A stretch of DNA of 9,483 nt from Deltaproteobacteria bacterium (GCA_026388365.1 JAPLJW010000072.1:1-9483); one strand, 5' to 3'. Counted from the first letter of the stretch, positions 1-6,404 are shown. Numbers and translations are program-made. Notes: a model not told the origin generated them from the sequence alone.

Positions 1-384
1 CCGGGCGGCGGTCCTTTCTGGGTCGATGATCCGGACGGGAAGGGCGGGGCCTCCCTTCAGATCATCGAGGAGTCGCAGATCGACCGGGGCGATCCAAAAC
101 AGCGCGCCGTCTGGTCATCCGCCACGCACTTCAACCCCGTCGATATCGTCTGCGGCGTTCGGGACTTCCGCGGGCGGAAATTCGATCTCCCGGCGTTTGT
201 CGATCCGGCGACGGCGGCGATCACACGGAAGTCGGAGAAGGGGAGGGAGCTTCTCGCGTTGGAAAGGCCCGGCCTCTGGAACGGGTCGATGGCCTTCTGG
301 AACACCGTTTTCATCGAGGCGCCCCTCGCGACCTTCAATCCGGTCAAGACCGTTGCGGATCTCCTCCGGCCGCAGCACCTTTAA
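1..384 (+). CDS. DUF4301-like protein, C-terminal part (5' end outside window)
   Basis: The reading frame is open from base 1 and stops with TAA at 382-384, leaving 127 visible residues. The visible part contains GGGPFWVDD near its start, then QIIEESQID, SATHFNPVDIVCGVRDF, FVDPATAAI, RPGLWNGSMAFWNTVF and a final TFNPVKTVADLLRPQHL. From memory this series of motifs fits the C-terminus of the DUF4301 family (Bacteroidetes and Deltaproteobacteria), whose members are several hundred residues long, so most of the gene lies to the left. The biochemical function of the family is not known to me. I see no signal peptide or membrane segment in this part. The gene converges on the PP-loop gene with only 15 bases between the two stop codons, and no hairpin with a T-run lies between them. 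The coding call is strong; the family name is recalled, not searched. Confidence 0.82.
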   Translation, partial: PGGGPFWVDDPDGKGGASLQIIEESQIDRGDPKQRAVWSSATHFNPVDIVCGVRDFRGRKFDLPAFVDPATAAITRKSEKGRELLALERPGLWNGSMAFWNTVFIEAPLATFNPVKTVADLLRPQHL

Positions 385-399
385 TATAACCGTATGAGA

Positions 400-1407
400 T
401 CAGATGAGCAAGCGTTCCGTTTCTTCCGGTGTTACGGCCAGGACCGTAAGCGGCGTCATGATCCCGTTCCGAAGACAATTGACGGCCGACTCGCGGCCCC
501 GGGGGGCGTCACTGTAACGGGCGCAGAGCCCGGCCGCCAGACGCCGCGTCTCTTCATCGCCGCCTCCGGGCACCAGAACCGTCGGTCCCGGAAATTGATC
601 GACCCGGATGAGCGCATCGCACGCCTCGGCCAGTCTCTCGATGGTGCCGTTTTCAGTGGCATTTCGTCCGACCACGGCTTTTGTCGTTTCGGTGAGTCGG
701 AAATGCCGACCGACCTTCAGGAGTTCGATGTCCCGGATCCGGTGGTCGGGATGCCGGTTGAAGAGGTCTCGGAGACGGCGGGAGAAGATGGGATCGGTCA
801 GGAGGCAGCCGCCGGCGGGCGGAGGGTATGAGGTGATGCCGTAATGCACGGCCATCTCCATCTGCCGTTTCCGGCCTCTCCCCTGGATATCGCAGAGTCG
901 GCTGCGGTCCACCTTGCCCGACCGTTCCGGTTCCGTCTCCGGCAGGAGCTGTGCGCTGAGGGGGCGAAGGATGCGGTCCGGATAACCCGCATTTTTGGCC
1001 ACGACGTAGAGGGATTGTTTACCCTGGGACATGGGGCGCTCGCCCAGAACCTCCCCGGTAAAGACGAAATCGGCCCCCTCCTCCTCCATCCGCCGTCCGG
1101 CCACTTTCAACATCAGCGTGTGGCAGTCGATGCAGGGGTTCATGTTTCTTCCGTAGCCGTAACGGGGCGAGCGGAGCATCTGAAGGTGTTCTGTCGCGAT
1201 GTCGAGAACGACGATCGGCAGGCCGATCCTCTTGGCGGTCTCGCGCGCCTTGGCAGCTCCGAAAAAAGGGGTCTCAAAGGTGATCCCCAAAACCTCGATT
1301 CCCTGGTCCGCTATGACCTTGAAGGCCAGGATGCTGTCCAGACCTCCGGAAAAAAGTGCAAGTGATTTTGTTGTCAACACCCATCCCTTATCAGTATCGG
1401 ACGGCAT
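400..1407 (-). CDS. PP-loop ATPase, tRNA thiouridylase-like (MnmA/ThiI/TtuA type) with NFACT-R-like C-terminus
   Basis: The 335-residue protein has an adenylating PP-loop, SGGLDS, at residues 20-25 after a beta strand (KSLALF), as in enzymes that activate a tRNA base with ATP before sulfur insertion. A CxxC (C92, C95, in NPCIDCH) and a third cysteine, C201 in PPAGGC, are spaced like the three ligands of a [4Fe-4S] cluster in Fe-S tRNA thiolases such as TtcA and TtuA. TGEVLGERPMSQ (residues 117-128) is a further conserved-looking motif. The C-terminal third (LLKVGRHFR, VVGRNATEN, then GPTVLVPGGG and AAGLCARYSD) resembles the NFACT-R/DUF814 RNA-binding fold. I infer a cytoplasmic tRNA-thiolating enzyme; which base and position it modifies cannot be read from sequence. 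The ATG at 1407 has GGGGAGG just upstream; GTG or TTG at codons 10-11 is a possible alternative start. It overlaps the upstream LysM gene by 17 bases. Confidence 0.85.
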   Translation of the reverse strand: MPSDTDKGWVLTTKSLALFSGGLDSILAFKVIADQGIEVLGITFETPFFGAAKARETAKRIGLPIVVLDIATEHLQMLRSPRYGYGRNMNPCIDCHTLMLKVAGRRMEEEGADFVFTGEVLGERPMSQGKQSLYVVAKNAGYPDRILRPLSAQLLPETEPERSGKVDRSRLCDIQGRGRKRQMEMAVHYGITSYPPPAGGCLLTDPIFSRRLRDLFNRHPDHRIRDIELLKVGRHFRLTETTKAVVGRNATENGTIERLAEACDALIRVDQFPGPTVLVPGGGDEETRRLAAGLCARYSDAPRGRESAVNCLRNGIMTPLTVLAVTPEETERLLI

Positions 1408-3169
1408 GTCCTCCCCGTAAGGCGTCGAGGAAGGGCAGACTTGCGGAAGGCATATCGAAATCGATCAGATAAATTGATTCCCCCTCGTTCATCGCCCGCA
1501 GGGCGGAAAAGGAGGCCGTAAGCCGCGTGCGTTTACCCTCTTCGGGAATCCTAAAGGAGAAATAACCGAACGAGACCGGGATCCCCAGCCCTTGAAGCAC
1601 GCCTTCGACGAGGGATCTGCCTTGATCCTTTTCTCCGATTTCGATCACCTCCGAACCCGCCTCATGGAGAATGCGAAGGAACTGTTCGGGCAGCCTCTTG
1701 GTATGGAAAATGAAGCGCTTCTCTCCCTTCCGGACGAGCAAATCGGCGGTGACGGTGAGGTTGAATCCGTTGCGAGCCTGATCGAAGACGACGACCTCGG
1801 CGTTCCGGATTGACGTCTCGCCGAGGATTGCAAGAAGCTTTTCTGCGAGGGCGATGCCCTTTAGGGTTCGTAAATCAGCAAGAGCCGGTTGCTGCAGTAC
1901 CGGCGGTGTTTCCACGGAAGAGACCGAGCGGCCATCTGCGATCTCCGTCACGGCGAAACCGCTTTTCTCGAGAAAAGCCCTGGCATCTGCGGGAAGGGGA
2001 CGTTCGCCGCGATCGAGCAGGAATAGCCCCTGGCGGTAGGGTGTGTCGCCCGCCGTTTCTTTGCCGGTGATGATCCAATCGGGGAAGATGAGGATTTCCG
2101 GCTTCATAGTCAGCTCCACGGGTTTGTCGGCGCGAACCATCCGGTAATTCCGGGAATGGCTGATAATGCCCAGTAAGCCCGCGAATCCGTCGCGAAACTC
2201 TTCCGCCGCCAGAAAGGCGTAGTTATTCCAGGTTTGGCGGATCAGTTTTTTCAGATTCTCCGACAAACGATCTCCGTAATCCAAAAGAACCGTCGTTCCA
2301 TCATCCAATTCCACAACCGGGATCTGGGCGCAATCGATGGTGATCTGTGTGGTCTCCTGCAACGGGATGTAGTAACTTCCCGTAACGGTGACCGCTCCCC
2401 GCATCTTGGTGATGACCGGCCGGATGATTCCGAGTAGGGAATCCAAAATCGCTGCCGTTTCCGCGATGGACTTTTCCGTCGAATCGGTTGCGGGCATCAG
2501 GGGTGCCGGCGGCGTGACGGCCGAACGAGCGGGCGCCGGGGGCAGGCGGAGGGTCTGGCCGACCGGAAGCCGGTTCAGATCGGGGATCTCCGGATTCAGC
2601 TTGCGAATCAGGCGATAGGCCGGGAGGACTTCCGCGGGATTCACGTTCATTTCGGACAGGATGATCCGGCTCATGGAGTCCCCCTCCAGGATCCGGTAAA
2701 TAACCGGTGGGGACGAGTATTCGGTGCTCATACCGGGGACAGCTTCGGAAACAGCATCGGACGGTTCCGAACTGTCCAGGACCGGAAGAACGATCTTCTG
2801 GCCGGGCTGTATCCGGTTCAGATTTTTAATCCCGGGGTTCAATCGGCGGATCAGGGCGTAAGAAACCGGTTCGTTCCCGAACTGGGTCCGGAGGATGCCG
2901 GCGATCCATTCTCCCTGCTTCACCACGTATGCCCGGCTTTTACCGCTGCCAGCGGTCTTCTGAAAAACGAGACGGGCGTTGTCCTCGCGCGCATGAACTG
3001 GAGAGGTGAGAAGGACCGCAAGGAACAAAACCGCGAAGGGGAAACAGGGACTTCGAAGCCATTCCCTTCCCGGTGTTTTGCGGGACCGTCGTCCGCCATT
3101 TTGCATCCGCTTCCCGGTTTCGCTGCGTTTTAAATCGCCTTCGAGTTTCAAAATATTTCTCTCGTTCAT
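1391..3169 (-). CDS. Secreted protein with two LysM domains and an uncharacterised C-terminal region
   Basis: This 592-residue protein has a long basic N-terminus and a hydrophobic stretch at residues 43-59, ending SPVHA at 56-60, which looks like a Sec signal peptide cleaved after A60. Two LysM-type peptidoglycan-binding repeats follow, at about 80-129 and 157-210. Each ends in a matching block (LNPGIKNLNRIQPGQ against LNPEIPDLNRLPVGQ), and each is somewhat longer than a usual 45-residue LysM. A Pro/Ala-rich linker (210-227) leads to about 360 residues I cannot assign; these contain beta-rich and helical stretches but no catalytic motif I recognise. The likely place is the periplasm, bound to the cell wall. 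The start at 3169 is supported by AGAGGG about six bases upstream; M22 is an alternative with a weaker ribosome site. A promoter lies at 3249-3277. The 3' end overlaps the PP-loop gene, so the two are probably coexpressed. Confidence 0.88.
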   Translation of the reverse strand: MNERNILKLEGDLKRSETGKRMQNGGRRSRKTPGREWLRSPCFPFAVLFLAVLLTSPVHAREDNARLVFQKTAGSGKSRAYVVKQGEWIAGILRTQFGNEPVSYALIRRLNPGIKNLNRIQPGQKIVLPVLDSSEPSDAVSEAVPGMSTEYSSPPVIYRILEGDSMSRIILSEMNVNPAEVLPAYRLIRKLNPEIPDLNRLPVGQTLRLPPAPARSAVTPPAPLMPATDSTEKSIAETAAILDSLLGIIRPVITKMRGAVTVTGSYYIPLQETTQITIDCAQIPVVELDDGTTVLLDYGDRLSENLKKLIRQTWNNYAFLAAEEFRDGFAGLLGIISHSRNYRMVRADKPVELTMKPEILIFPDWIITGKETAGDTPYRQGLFLLDRGERPLPADARAFLEKSGFAVTEIADGRSVSSVETPPVLQQPALADLRTLKGIALAEKLLAILGETSIRNAEVVVFDQARNGFNLTVTADLLVRKGEKRFIFHTKRLPEQFLRILHEAGSEVIEIGEKDQGRSLVEGVLQGLGIPVSFGYFSFRIPEEGKRTRLTASFSALRAMNEGESIYLIDFDMPSASLPFLDALRGGHAVRY

Positions 3170-3248
3170 GATTCCCTCTCGTTTTGCCGCGCGATCCGTT
3201 TTCCGAAAAGAATAAGGAGGTCACGGGACATTGCATCAATACGACGCG

Positions 3249-3277
3249 ATCATACCGGACATGCTCTGAAAAGTCAA
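3249..3277 (-). promoter_or_regulatory. Predicted sigma70-type promoter for the LysM/PP-loop pair
   Basis: Read on the minus strand, TTGACT (3277-3272) is followed by a 17-base spacer and TATGAT (3254-3249). Each hexamer matches the sigma70 consensus at five of six positions and the spacing is ideal. The expected transcription start is near 3242, giving a leader of roughly 73 bases before the LysM ATG. It lies in the 210-base gap after the acyl-CoA dehydrogenase stop, where I see no convincing terminator. The gap holds no other gene I can support. Confidence 0.6.
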
Positions 3278-3379
3278 AGAGGCAACTGGAGACGCCTTGC
3301 TTGAAATTTATGGGGCATCCGGCGGCAAAGATTTCTCCTTTCCAGATCATGGCGCTGTTCGTTTCTGGTGTAAGATCCT

Positions 3380-4570
3380 TCACCGGGCGCTCTGAAAGTT
3401 GTCCCGGAGAAGCTCCCTCGCGATGATTATCCGGCGGACCTCCGCGGTGCCGGCGCCGATATCCCAGAGCTTTTGGTCGAGGTAGTGCCGGGAAACGGCG
3501 TATTCCTGACAGTAGCCGTAGCCCCCGTGGATCTGAACAGCGTCCGCGGCCACCTTCGTGCCCATTTCCCCGCAGAAGAGCAAGGCTGCGGCGGCCTTGC
3601 GGTCGAGGTCCGTTCCCTTTCCCCCGACCTTCTTTTCCAGGGAGTCGCAGTAGGAGGCGGCACTGTAGGCCATCCACTTGGAGGCCATGTAACTCGTGTA
3701 CATGTCGGCCAGCTTCCCCTGGATGAACTGGAAGGAGGAGATCGGCTTTCCGAACTGGATCCGTTCCCGGGCGTACCGCAGGCTCAGTTCGAGGCAGGCC
3801 CGCTGCGAACCCAAACAGCAGCCGCTCAAAGTAATCCGCTCCGTACAGAGGCCGTTGGTGAGAATCGCCCCGCCGCGGTTCAGGCCGCCGATGAGATTCT
3901 CCTTCGGGATTTCCATATCCTCGAAGGTGATCAGGGCCGTAGGGGAGCTCCGCATGCCCCACTTCTTGATTTTTTCCCGGTAAAGCCCCTTTGCCCCCTT
4001 CGTCAGAAAATAAAAGGCGGAGATCCCGTGTGACCCGCGGGCAGGGTCCGTCTTGGCGTAGAAAAGCATGAAATCGGCGACGTTGCCGTTGGTAATGAAG
4101 GTCTTGCTTCCGTTGATGACATAGTGGTCTTTGACCTTGACTGCCCGTGTGGTCATCCCCATCGCATCGGATCCGGCGTTGGGTTCGGTGATCCCCAGGC
4201 AGCCGATGTACTCCCCGCTGCACGCCTTGGGGAGGATTTCCAGCTTCTGTTTCTCCGTCGCATTCCGCCGGAAGTTGTCGAAGCAGAGGGTCTGGCTCGT
4301 CCCCACGGTCATGGCCAGGGCGTTGCTCACCCGGGCGATGGTTTCGTATACGAGCAGGGTTTCCACGTAGCCGAGGCCGGCCCCGTCGTATTTTTCCTCA
4401 AATACAACACCGTTGACGCCGATCTTGCCCAGCTCCCGGAAGAGATCCGGGGGCATCCGGTCCTGCTCGTAGAGCTCCTCCATCTGGGGTTCCAGCCAGG
4501 CGGATGCCCAGCGCCAGACGATTTCCTCGATCATTTTCTGCTCCAGCGTGAATTCGAAATCGAGCGCCAT
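3380..4570 (-). CDS. Acyl-CoA dehydrogenase, isovaleryl-CoA dehydrogenase-like
   Basis: This FAD enzyme would introduce a trans-2 double bond into an acyl-CoA and pass electrons to an electron-transfer flavoprotein. With the start chosen here it has 396 residues, normal for the family. Visible landmarks are GEYIGCLGITEPNAGSD (119-135, flavin/substrate region), ERIQFGKPI (269-277), IHGGYGY (347-353) and GAGTAEVRR (372-380). The glutamate of the usual YEGT motif is replaced (GAGT), while E244 in CTERITLSG matches the helix-G catalytic glutamate of isovaleryl- and long-chain enzymes. That, with DMYTSYMASK and WDIGAGT, points to the isovaleryl-CoA dehydrogenase branch, suggesting a branched or short acyl substrate; the true substrate is uncertain. 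The ATG at 4570 is preferred over one two codons upstream and over 4618, because AAGGAGG lies eight bases before it. No ETF genes are in view. Confidence 0.93.
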   Translation of the reverse strand: MALDFEFTLEQKMIEEIVWRWASAWLEPQMEELYEQDRMPPDLFRELGKIGVNGVVFEEKYDGAGLGYVETLLVYETIARVSNALAMTVGTSQTLCFDNFRRNATEKQKLEILPKACSGEYIGCLGITEPNAGSDAMGMTTRAVKVKDHYVINGSKTFITNGNVADFMLFYAKTDPARGSHGISAFYFLTKGAKGLYREKIKKWGMRSSPTALITFEDMEIPKENLIGGLNRGGAILTNGLCTERITLSGCCLGSQRACLELSLRYARERIQFGKPISSFQFIQGKLADMYTSYMASKWMAYSAASYCDSLEKKVGGKGTDLDRKAAAALLFCGEMGTKVAADAVQIHGGYGYCQEYAVSRHYLDQKLWDIGAGTAEVRRIIIARELLRDNFQSAR

Positions 4571-4576
4571 GGCCAT

Positions 4577-4585
4577 TCCCTCCTT
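4577..4585 (-). promoter_or_regulatory. Strong ribosome binding site that fixes the acyl-CoA dehydrogenase start
   Basis: On the minus strand the sequence is AAGGAGGGA. The AAGGAGG core ends eight bases before the ATG at 4570 but only two before the ATG at 4576, so the downstream ATG is the likely start. The site lies in the loop of a small perfect hairpin (TTCCC at 4590-4586 paired with GGGAA at 4580-4576, minus-strand sense), which would present the ribosome site as a five-base loop. Confidence 0.65.
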
Positions 4586-4652
4586 GGGAAGTATTTTATA
4601 TTTACGACAAGCATTCAAAAATGTCCAGCGGGAAAGGGATGATGATGGCTCT

Positions 4653-4680
4653 ATAATAACCCCATTTTTCAGGGTTGCAA
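4653..4680 (-). promoter_or_regulatory. Predicted promoter for the acyl-CoA dehydrogenase
   Basis: On the minus strand TTGCAA (4680-4675) is followed by a 16-base spacer and TATTAT (4658-4653). The -10 box is good and the -35 matches four of six positions. The expected start is near 4646, leaving a leader of about 75 bases. The surrounding 217-base divergent region is visibly more AT-rich than the genes, as expected for a promoter region. The assignment is by eye only. Confidence 0.45.
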
Positions 4681-4702
4681 GAGTAGCTTGAAGTGATATA
4701 TG
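4675..4702 (+). promoter_or_regulatory. Possible promoter for the plus-strand gene run
   Basis: On the plus strand TTGCAA (4675-4680) is followed by 16 bases and TATATG (4697-4702). TTGCAA is its own reverse complement, so the same six bases could serve as -35 for this promoter and for the divergent one. The expected start near 4709 would leave a leader of about 79 bases before 4788. Both hexamers are imperfect, so this is weaker than the promoter at 3249-3277. Confidence 0.35.
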
Positions 4703-4787
4703 GTGAGAAGAAAAGATCGGTCAGGCATTGTAGCTGCTTCCAAAATCGTTTGAGAAGATGCATTGGGAGGCGGTAGGGGGAGGGATC

Positions 4788-5009
4788 ATGGCGGAAAGGG
4801 ATCAGCAGGCGGTTCTGGTGAAGGAGATCCAGGCGCGGTTCGACCGCAGGGTAAAGGAAAACGAGATCAGTCTGCTCGAATATTGGAAGGAACAGGTGGA
4901 CCAGTTGGCGGCGCTGAAACCGGAAGGAATCGCCGCGCTTCAGATGCATGTGCGAAAAATCTCCGAGAGGATGGCGAACAGGATTCGGATCCTAAAAAGA
5001 GAACCCTGA
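4788..5009 (+). CDS. Small charged helical protein, unknown function
   Basis: The frame encodes 73 residues from an ATG at 4788 preceded by GGAGG at 4779-4783 (four-base spacing). An in-frame ATG at 4758 would add ten residues but has its only purine-rich stretch directly against the start codon. The protein is rich in Glu, Lys, Arg, Gln and Leu (for example QAVLVKEIQARFDRRVKEN and LEYWKEQVDQLAALKPEG), with a single Pro-Gly break near the middle. This suggests two helices able to form a hairpin or coiled coil. It has no cysteine, no signal peptide and no membrane segment, so it is probably cytoplasmic. I do not recognise the family. It opens the plus-strand run, 55 bases ahead of the HD-domain gene. 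The good ribosome site and typical composition argue that it is real, but conservation would need a search. Confidence 0.65.
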   Translation: MAERDQQAVLVKEIQARFDRRVKENEISLLEYWKEQVDQLAALKPEGIAALQMHVRKISERMANRIRILKREP

Positions 5010-5064
5010 TCAGAGATCTACGAAGGCACATTCATTCATGATTGATAATCGGTGATTGAAAAAG

Positions 5065-5661
5065 ATGAGGGAGATAGCGGATTTTCTTTTCGAAGTCGGG
5101 ATGCTGAAAAAGACCCCCCGGAGCGGTTTTCAATTCCTCGGATCCGGGTGCGAATCGGTGGCCGAACACGTCCTGAGAACGCTTTACGTCGGTTATGTTC
5201 TGTGCAAGATGGATTCAGAGGCGGACGAATTGAAGGTCCTCAGGCTCTGCCTGATGCATGATCTGCCCGAGGCCCGGACGGGCGATATGAATTACGTGAA
5301 CAAAAAGTATGTCGCGGTGGATGAGAAGAAGGCGATCCGGGAGCTGGCCGAACCGCTTTTTTTCGGCGGGGAGATCGAGGAGACCCTCGACGAGTTCAAC
5401 GGAAAAGAGACAAAGGAGTCTCTGCTGGCACGGGATGCCGATCAGCTTTCGCTGATCCTCCAGTTGAAGGAATGCGGCGATCTGGGAAACCAATACAGCC
5501 GGGAATGGATCCGCTTTGCCGTTCAGCGTCTTGCAACGGAAAACGCCCGTAGCCTGGCCGCGGACATCCTCGCTACGGATTCCTCCAACTGGTGGTTCAA
5601 GGACAAGAGCGACTGGTGGGTCAATGGCAACCAGGGGTCGTCATCGGAGCAAAATGAATAG
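5065..5661 (+). CDS. HD-domain phosphohydrolase, YfbR/HDDC2-like (5'-deoxynucleotidase type)
   Basis: The 198-residue protein has the metal-binding pattern of HD hydrolases: H35 in SVAEH, H65-D66 in LMHDLPEARTGD, and D124 in ARDADQL. The SVAEH / HD-x-E-x-x-TGD / DADQ spacing and the total length fit the YfbR/HDDC2 group, which dephosphorylates deoxynucleoside monophosphates in the cytosol; that substrate is inferred from the family. YfbR has an Arg-Trp pair before the first histidine; here the region reads TPRSGFQFLG, keeping the Arg but not the Trp beside it. The C-terminus carries an unusual aromatic stretch, NWWFKDKSDWW, at about 175-185, followed by a polar tail. The start ATG at 5065 is preferred over TTG at 5056 because the only weak ribosome-site match, GGTGA, ends nine bases before the ATG and abuts the TTG. 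Confidence 0.85.
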   Translation: MREIADFLFEVGMLKKTPRSGFQFLGSGCESVAEHVLRTLYVGYVLCKMDSEADELKVLRLCLMHDLPEARTGDMNYVNKKYVAVDEKKAIRELAEPLFFGGEIEETLDEFNGKETKESLLARDADQLSLILQLKECGDLGNQYSREWIRFAVQRLATENARSLAADILATDSSNWWFKDKSDWWVNGNQGSSSEQNE

Positions 5662-5665
5662 AATC

Positions 5666-5701
5666 GGTATTTTCTCTTCTTAACACTGCCGTGAAAATAC
5701 C
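5666..5701. repeat. Perfect 9-base inverted repeat between HD and GerMN genes
   Basis: GGTATTTTC (5666-5674) and GAAAATACC (5693-5701) are exact reverse complements separated by 18 bases. They lie just after the HD-domain stop codon and about 44 bases before the GerMN ATG. There is no T-run after the second arm and the stem is AT-rich, so it is not a typical intrinsic terminator. It could be an operator or a weak RNA stem. Confidence 0.4.
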
Positions 5702-5744
5702 CTCAGTTGCCGGAACCCAGCAAGCGGGAAGGACGAAGGATCGC

Positions 5745-6377
5745 ATGGCCACAAAGAAACAAAGGCGGACCGATGAGGTCAAACACAAGAAAACGAAGAA
5801 GAGCCGAAGGGTTTTACTCCTTTCCGCGATCGTCATGGTGTCCGTGGTCTTTCTGGCGATCTTTTTCATCACGCTCTTCGATTATATCTATCCGCCTGCC
5901 GCCGGAAAACATACCGCGGCAAAAAAGAGGGATAAGCAGGAGGTCATCCTCTTTTTTTCCGACGCCAACGAACGCTTTCTCCTTCCGGAAAAGCGGTTCA
6001 TCCCCAAAGAAAAGGAACCGGAGGCGCAGGCGAGGGAGATGATCCTAGCCCTGATTGCCGGCTCGAAGACGGGGCTGGTCAACACCTTCCCCGAGAAAGC
6101 GGAACTCCAGGACGTCAAAAGGGAAGGGGATGATATCCTCTCCGTCAATTTCAGGGAGAGTCTCGTGGCGAATCATCCGGGGGGAAGCGCCGCGGAAATG
6201 GCCACCGTCTATTCATTGACCAATACGCTGACCACCAACCTGTCGGCGATCAAAAGGATCAGAATCCTGATCGGCGGAAAGGAAAGGGATTCACTCAAAG
6301 GACATATCGGTCTCCGCAATCCCTTTATGATGAACCGAGAACTGATCGCGCCGGCGGCGACGCCGAAAGAGGGATAG
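5745..6377 (+). CDS. Membrane-anchored GerMN-domain protein
   Basis: The 210-residue protein starts with a very basic cytoplasmic tail (KKQRRTDEVKHKKTKKSRR), then one hydrophobic helix at about 23-47, then a soluble domain from about 65 to 193. The soluble part has the GerMN pattern: a first strand EVILFFSDANERFL, a helix that begins EAQAREMILALIAG, then NTFPEKAEL, ILSVNFRESL, an EMATVYSLTNTLT helix, and IKRIRILIGGKE. GerMN domains occur in the spore germination protein GerM and in many non-sporulating bacteria, where they sit at the envelope with unknown or cell-wall-related roles. By topology the domain should face the periplasm. The ATG at 5745 is chosen because AAGGA lies just upstream and the basic tail begins there; the frame itself is open back to a GTG at 5691. 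It ends 27 bases before the EF-G gene. Confidence 0.82.
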   Translation: MATKKQRRTDEVKHKKTKKSRRVLLLSAIVMVSVVFLAIFFITLFDYIYPPAAGKHTAAKKRDKQEVILFFSDANERFLLPEKRFIPKEKEPEAQAREMILALIAGSKTGLVNTFPEKAELQDVKREGDDILSVNFRESLVANHPGGSAAEMATVYSLTNTLTTNLSAIKRIRILIGGKERDSLKGHIGLRNPFMMNRELIAPAATPKEG

Positions 6378-6404
6378 CGTTCTTTTGTCCCGTGGTAAAT
6401 CGCT

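Noticed and set aside
844..1365. Plus-strand open frame opposite the PP-loop gene
   Set aside because: It is antisense to a gene with clear motifs and has no ribosome site or recognisable domain.
3170..3379. Possible small gene or terminator in the gap before the LysM gene
   Set aside because: The only frame through it is the shadow noted above, the CCAGA/TCTGG pairing is weak and lacks a T-run; only the promoter is supported.
2940..4223. Minus-strand open frame of 427 codons running through two genes and their gap
   Set aside because: It is a shifted frame of the acyl-CoA dehydrogenase that continues into the LysM gene; the composition is Arg/Gly/Pro-rich and it crosses a good promoter.
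4602..4949. Minus-strand open frame of 115 codons across the divergent intergenic region
   Set aside because: It spans both predicted promoters and the opposite strand of the 73-residue gene, with no ribosome site and a composition unlike the neighbouring proteins.
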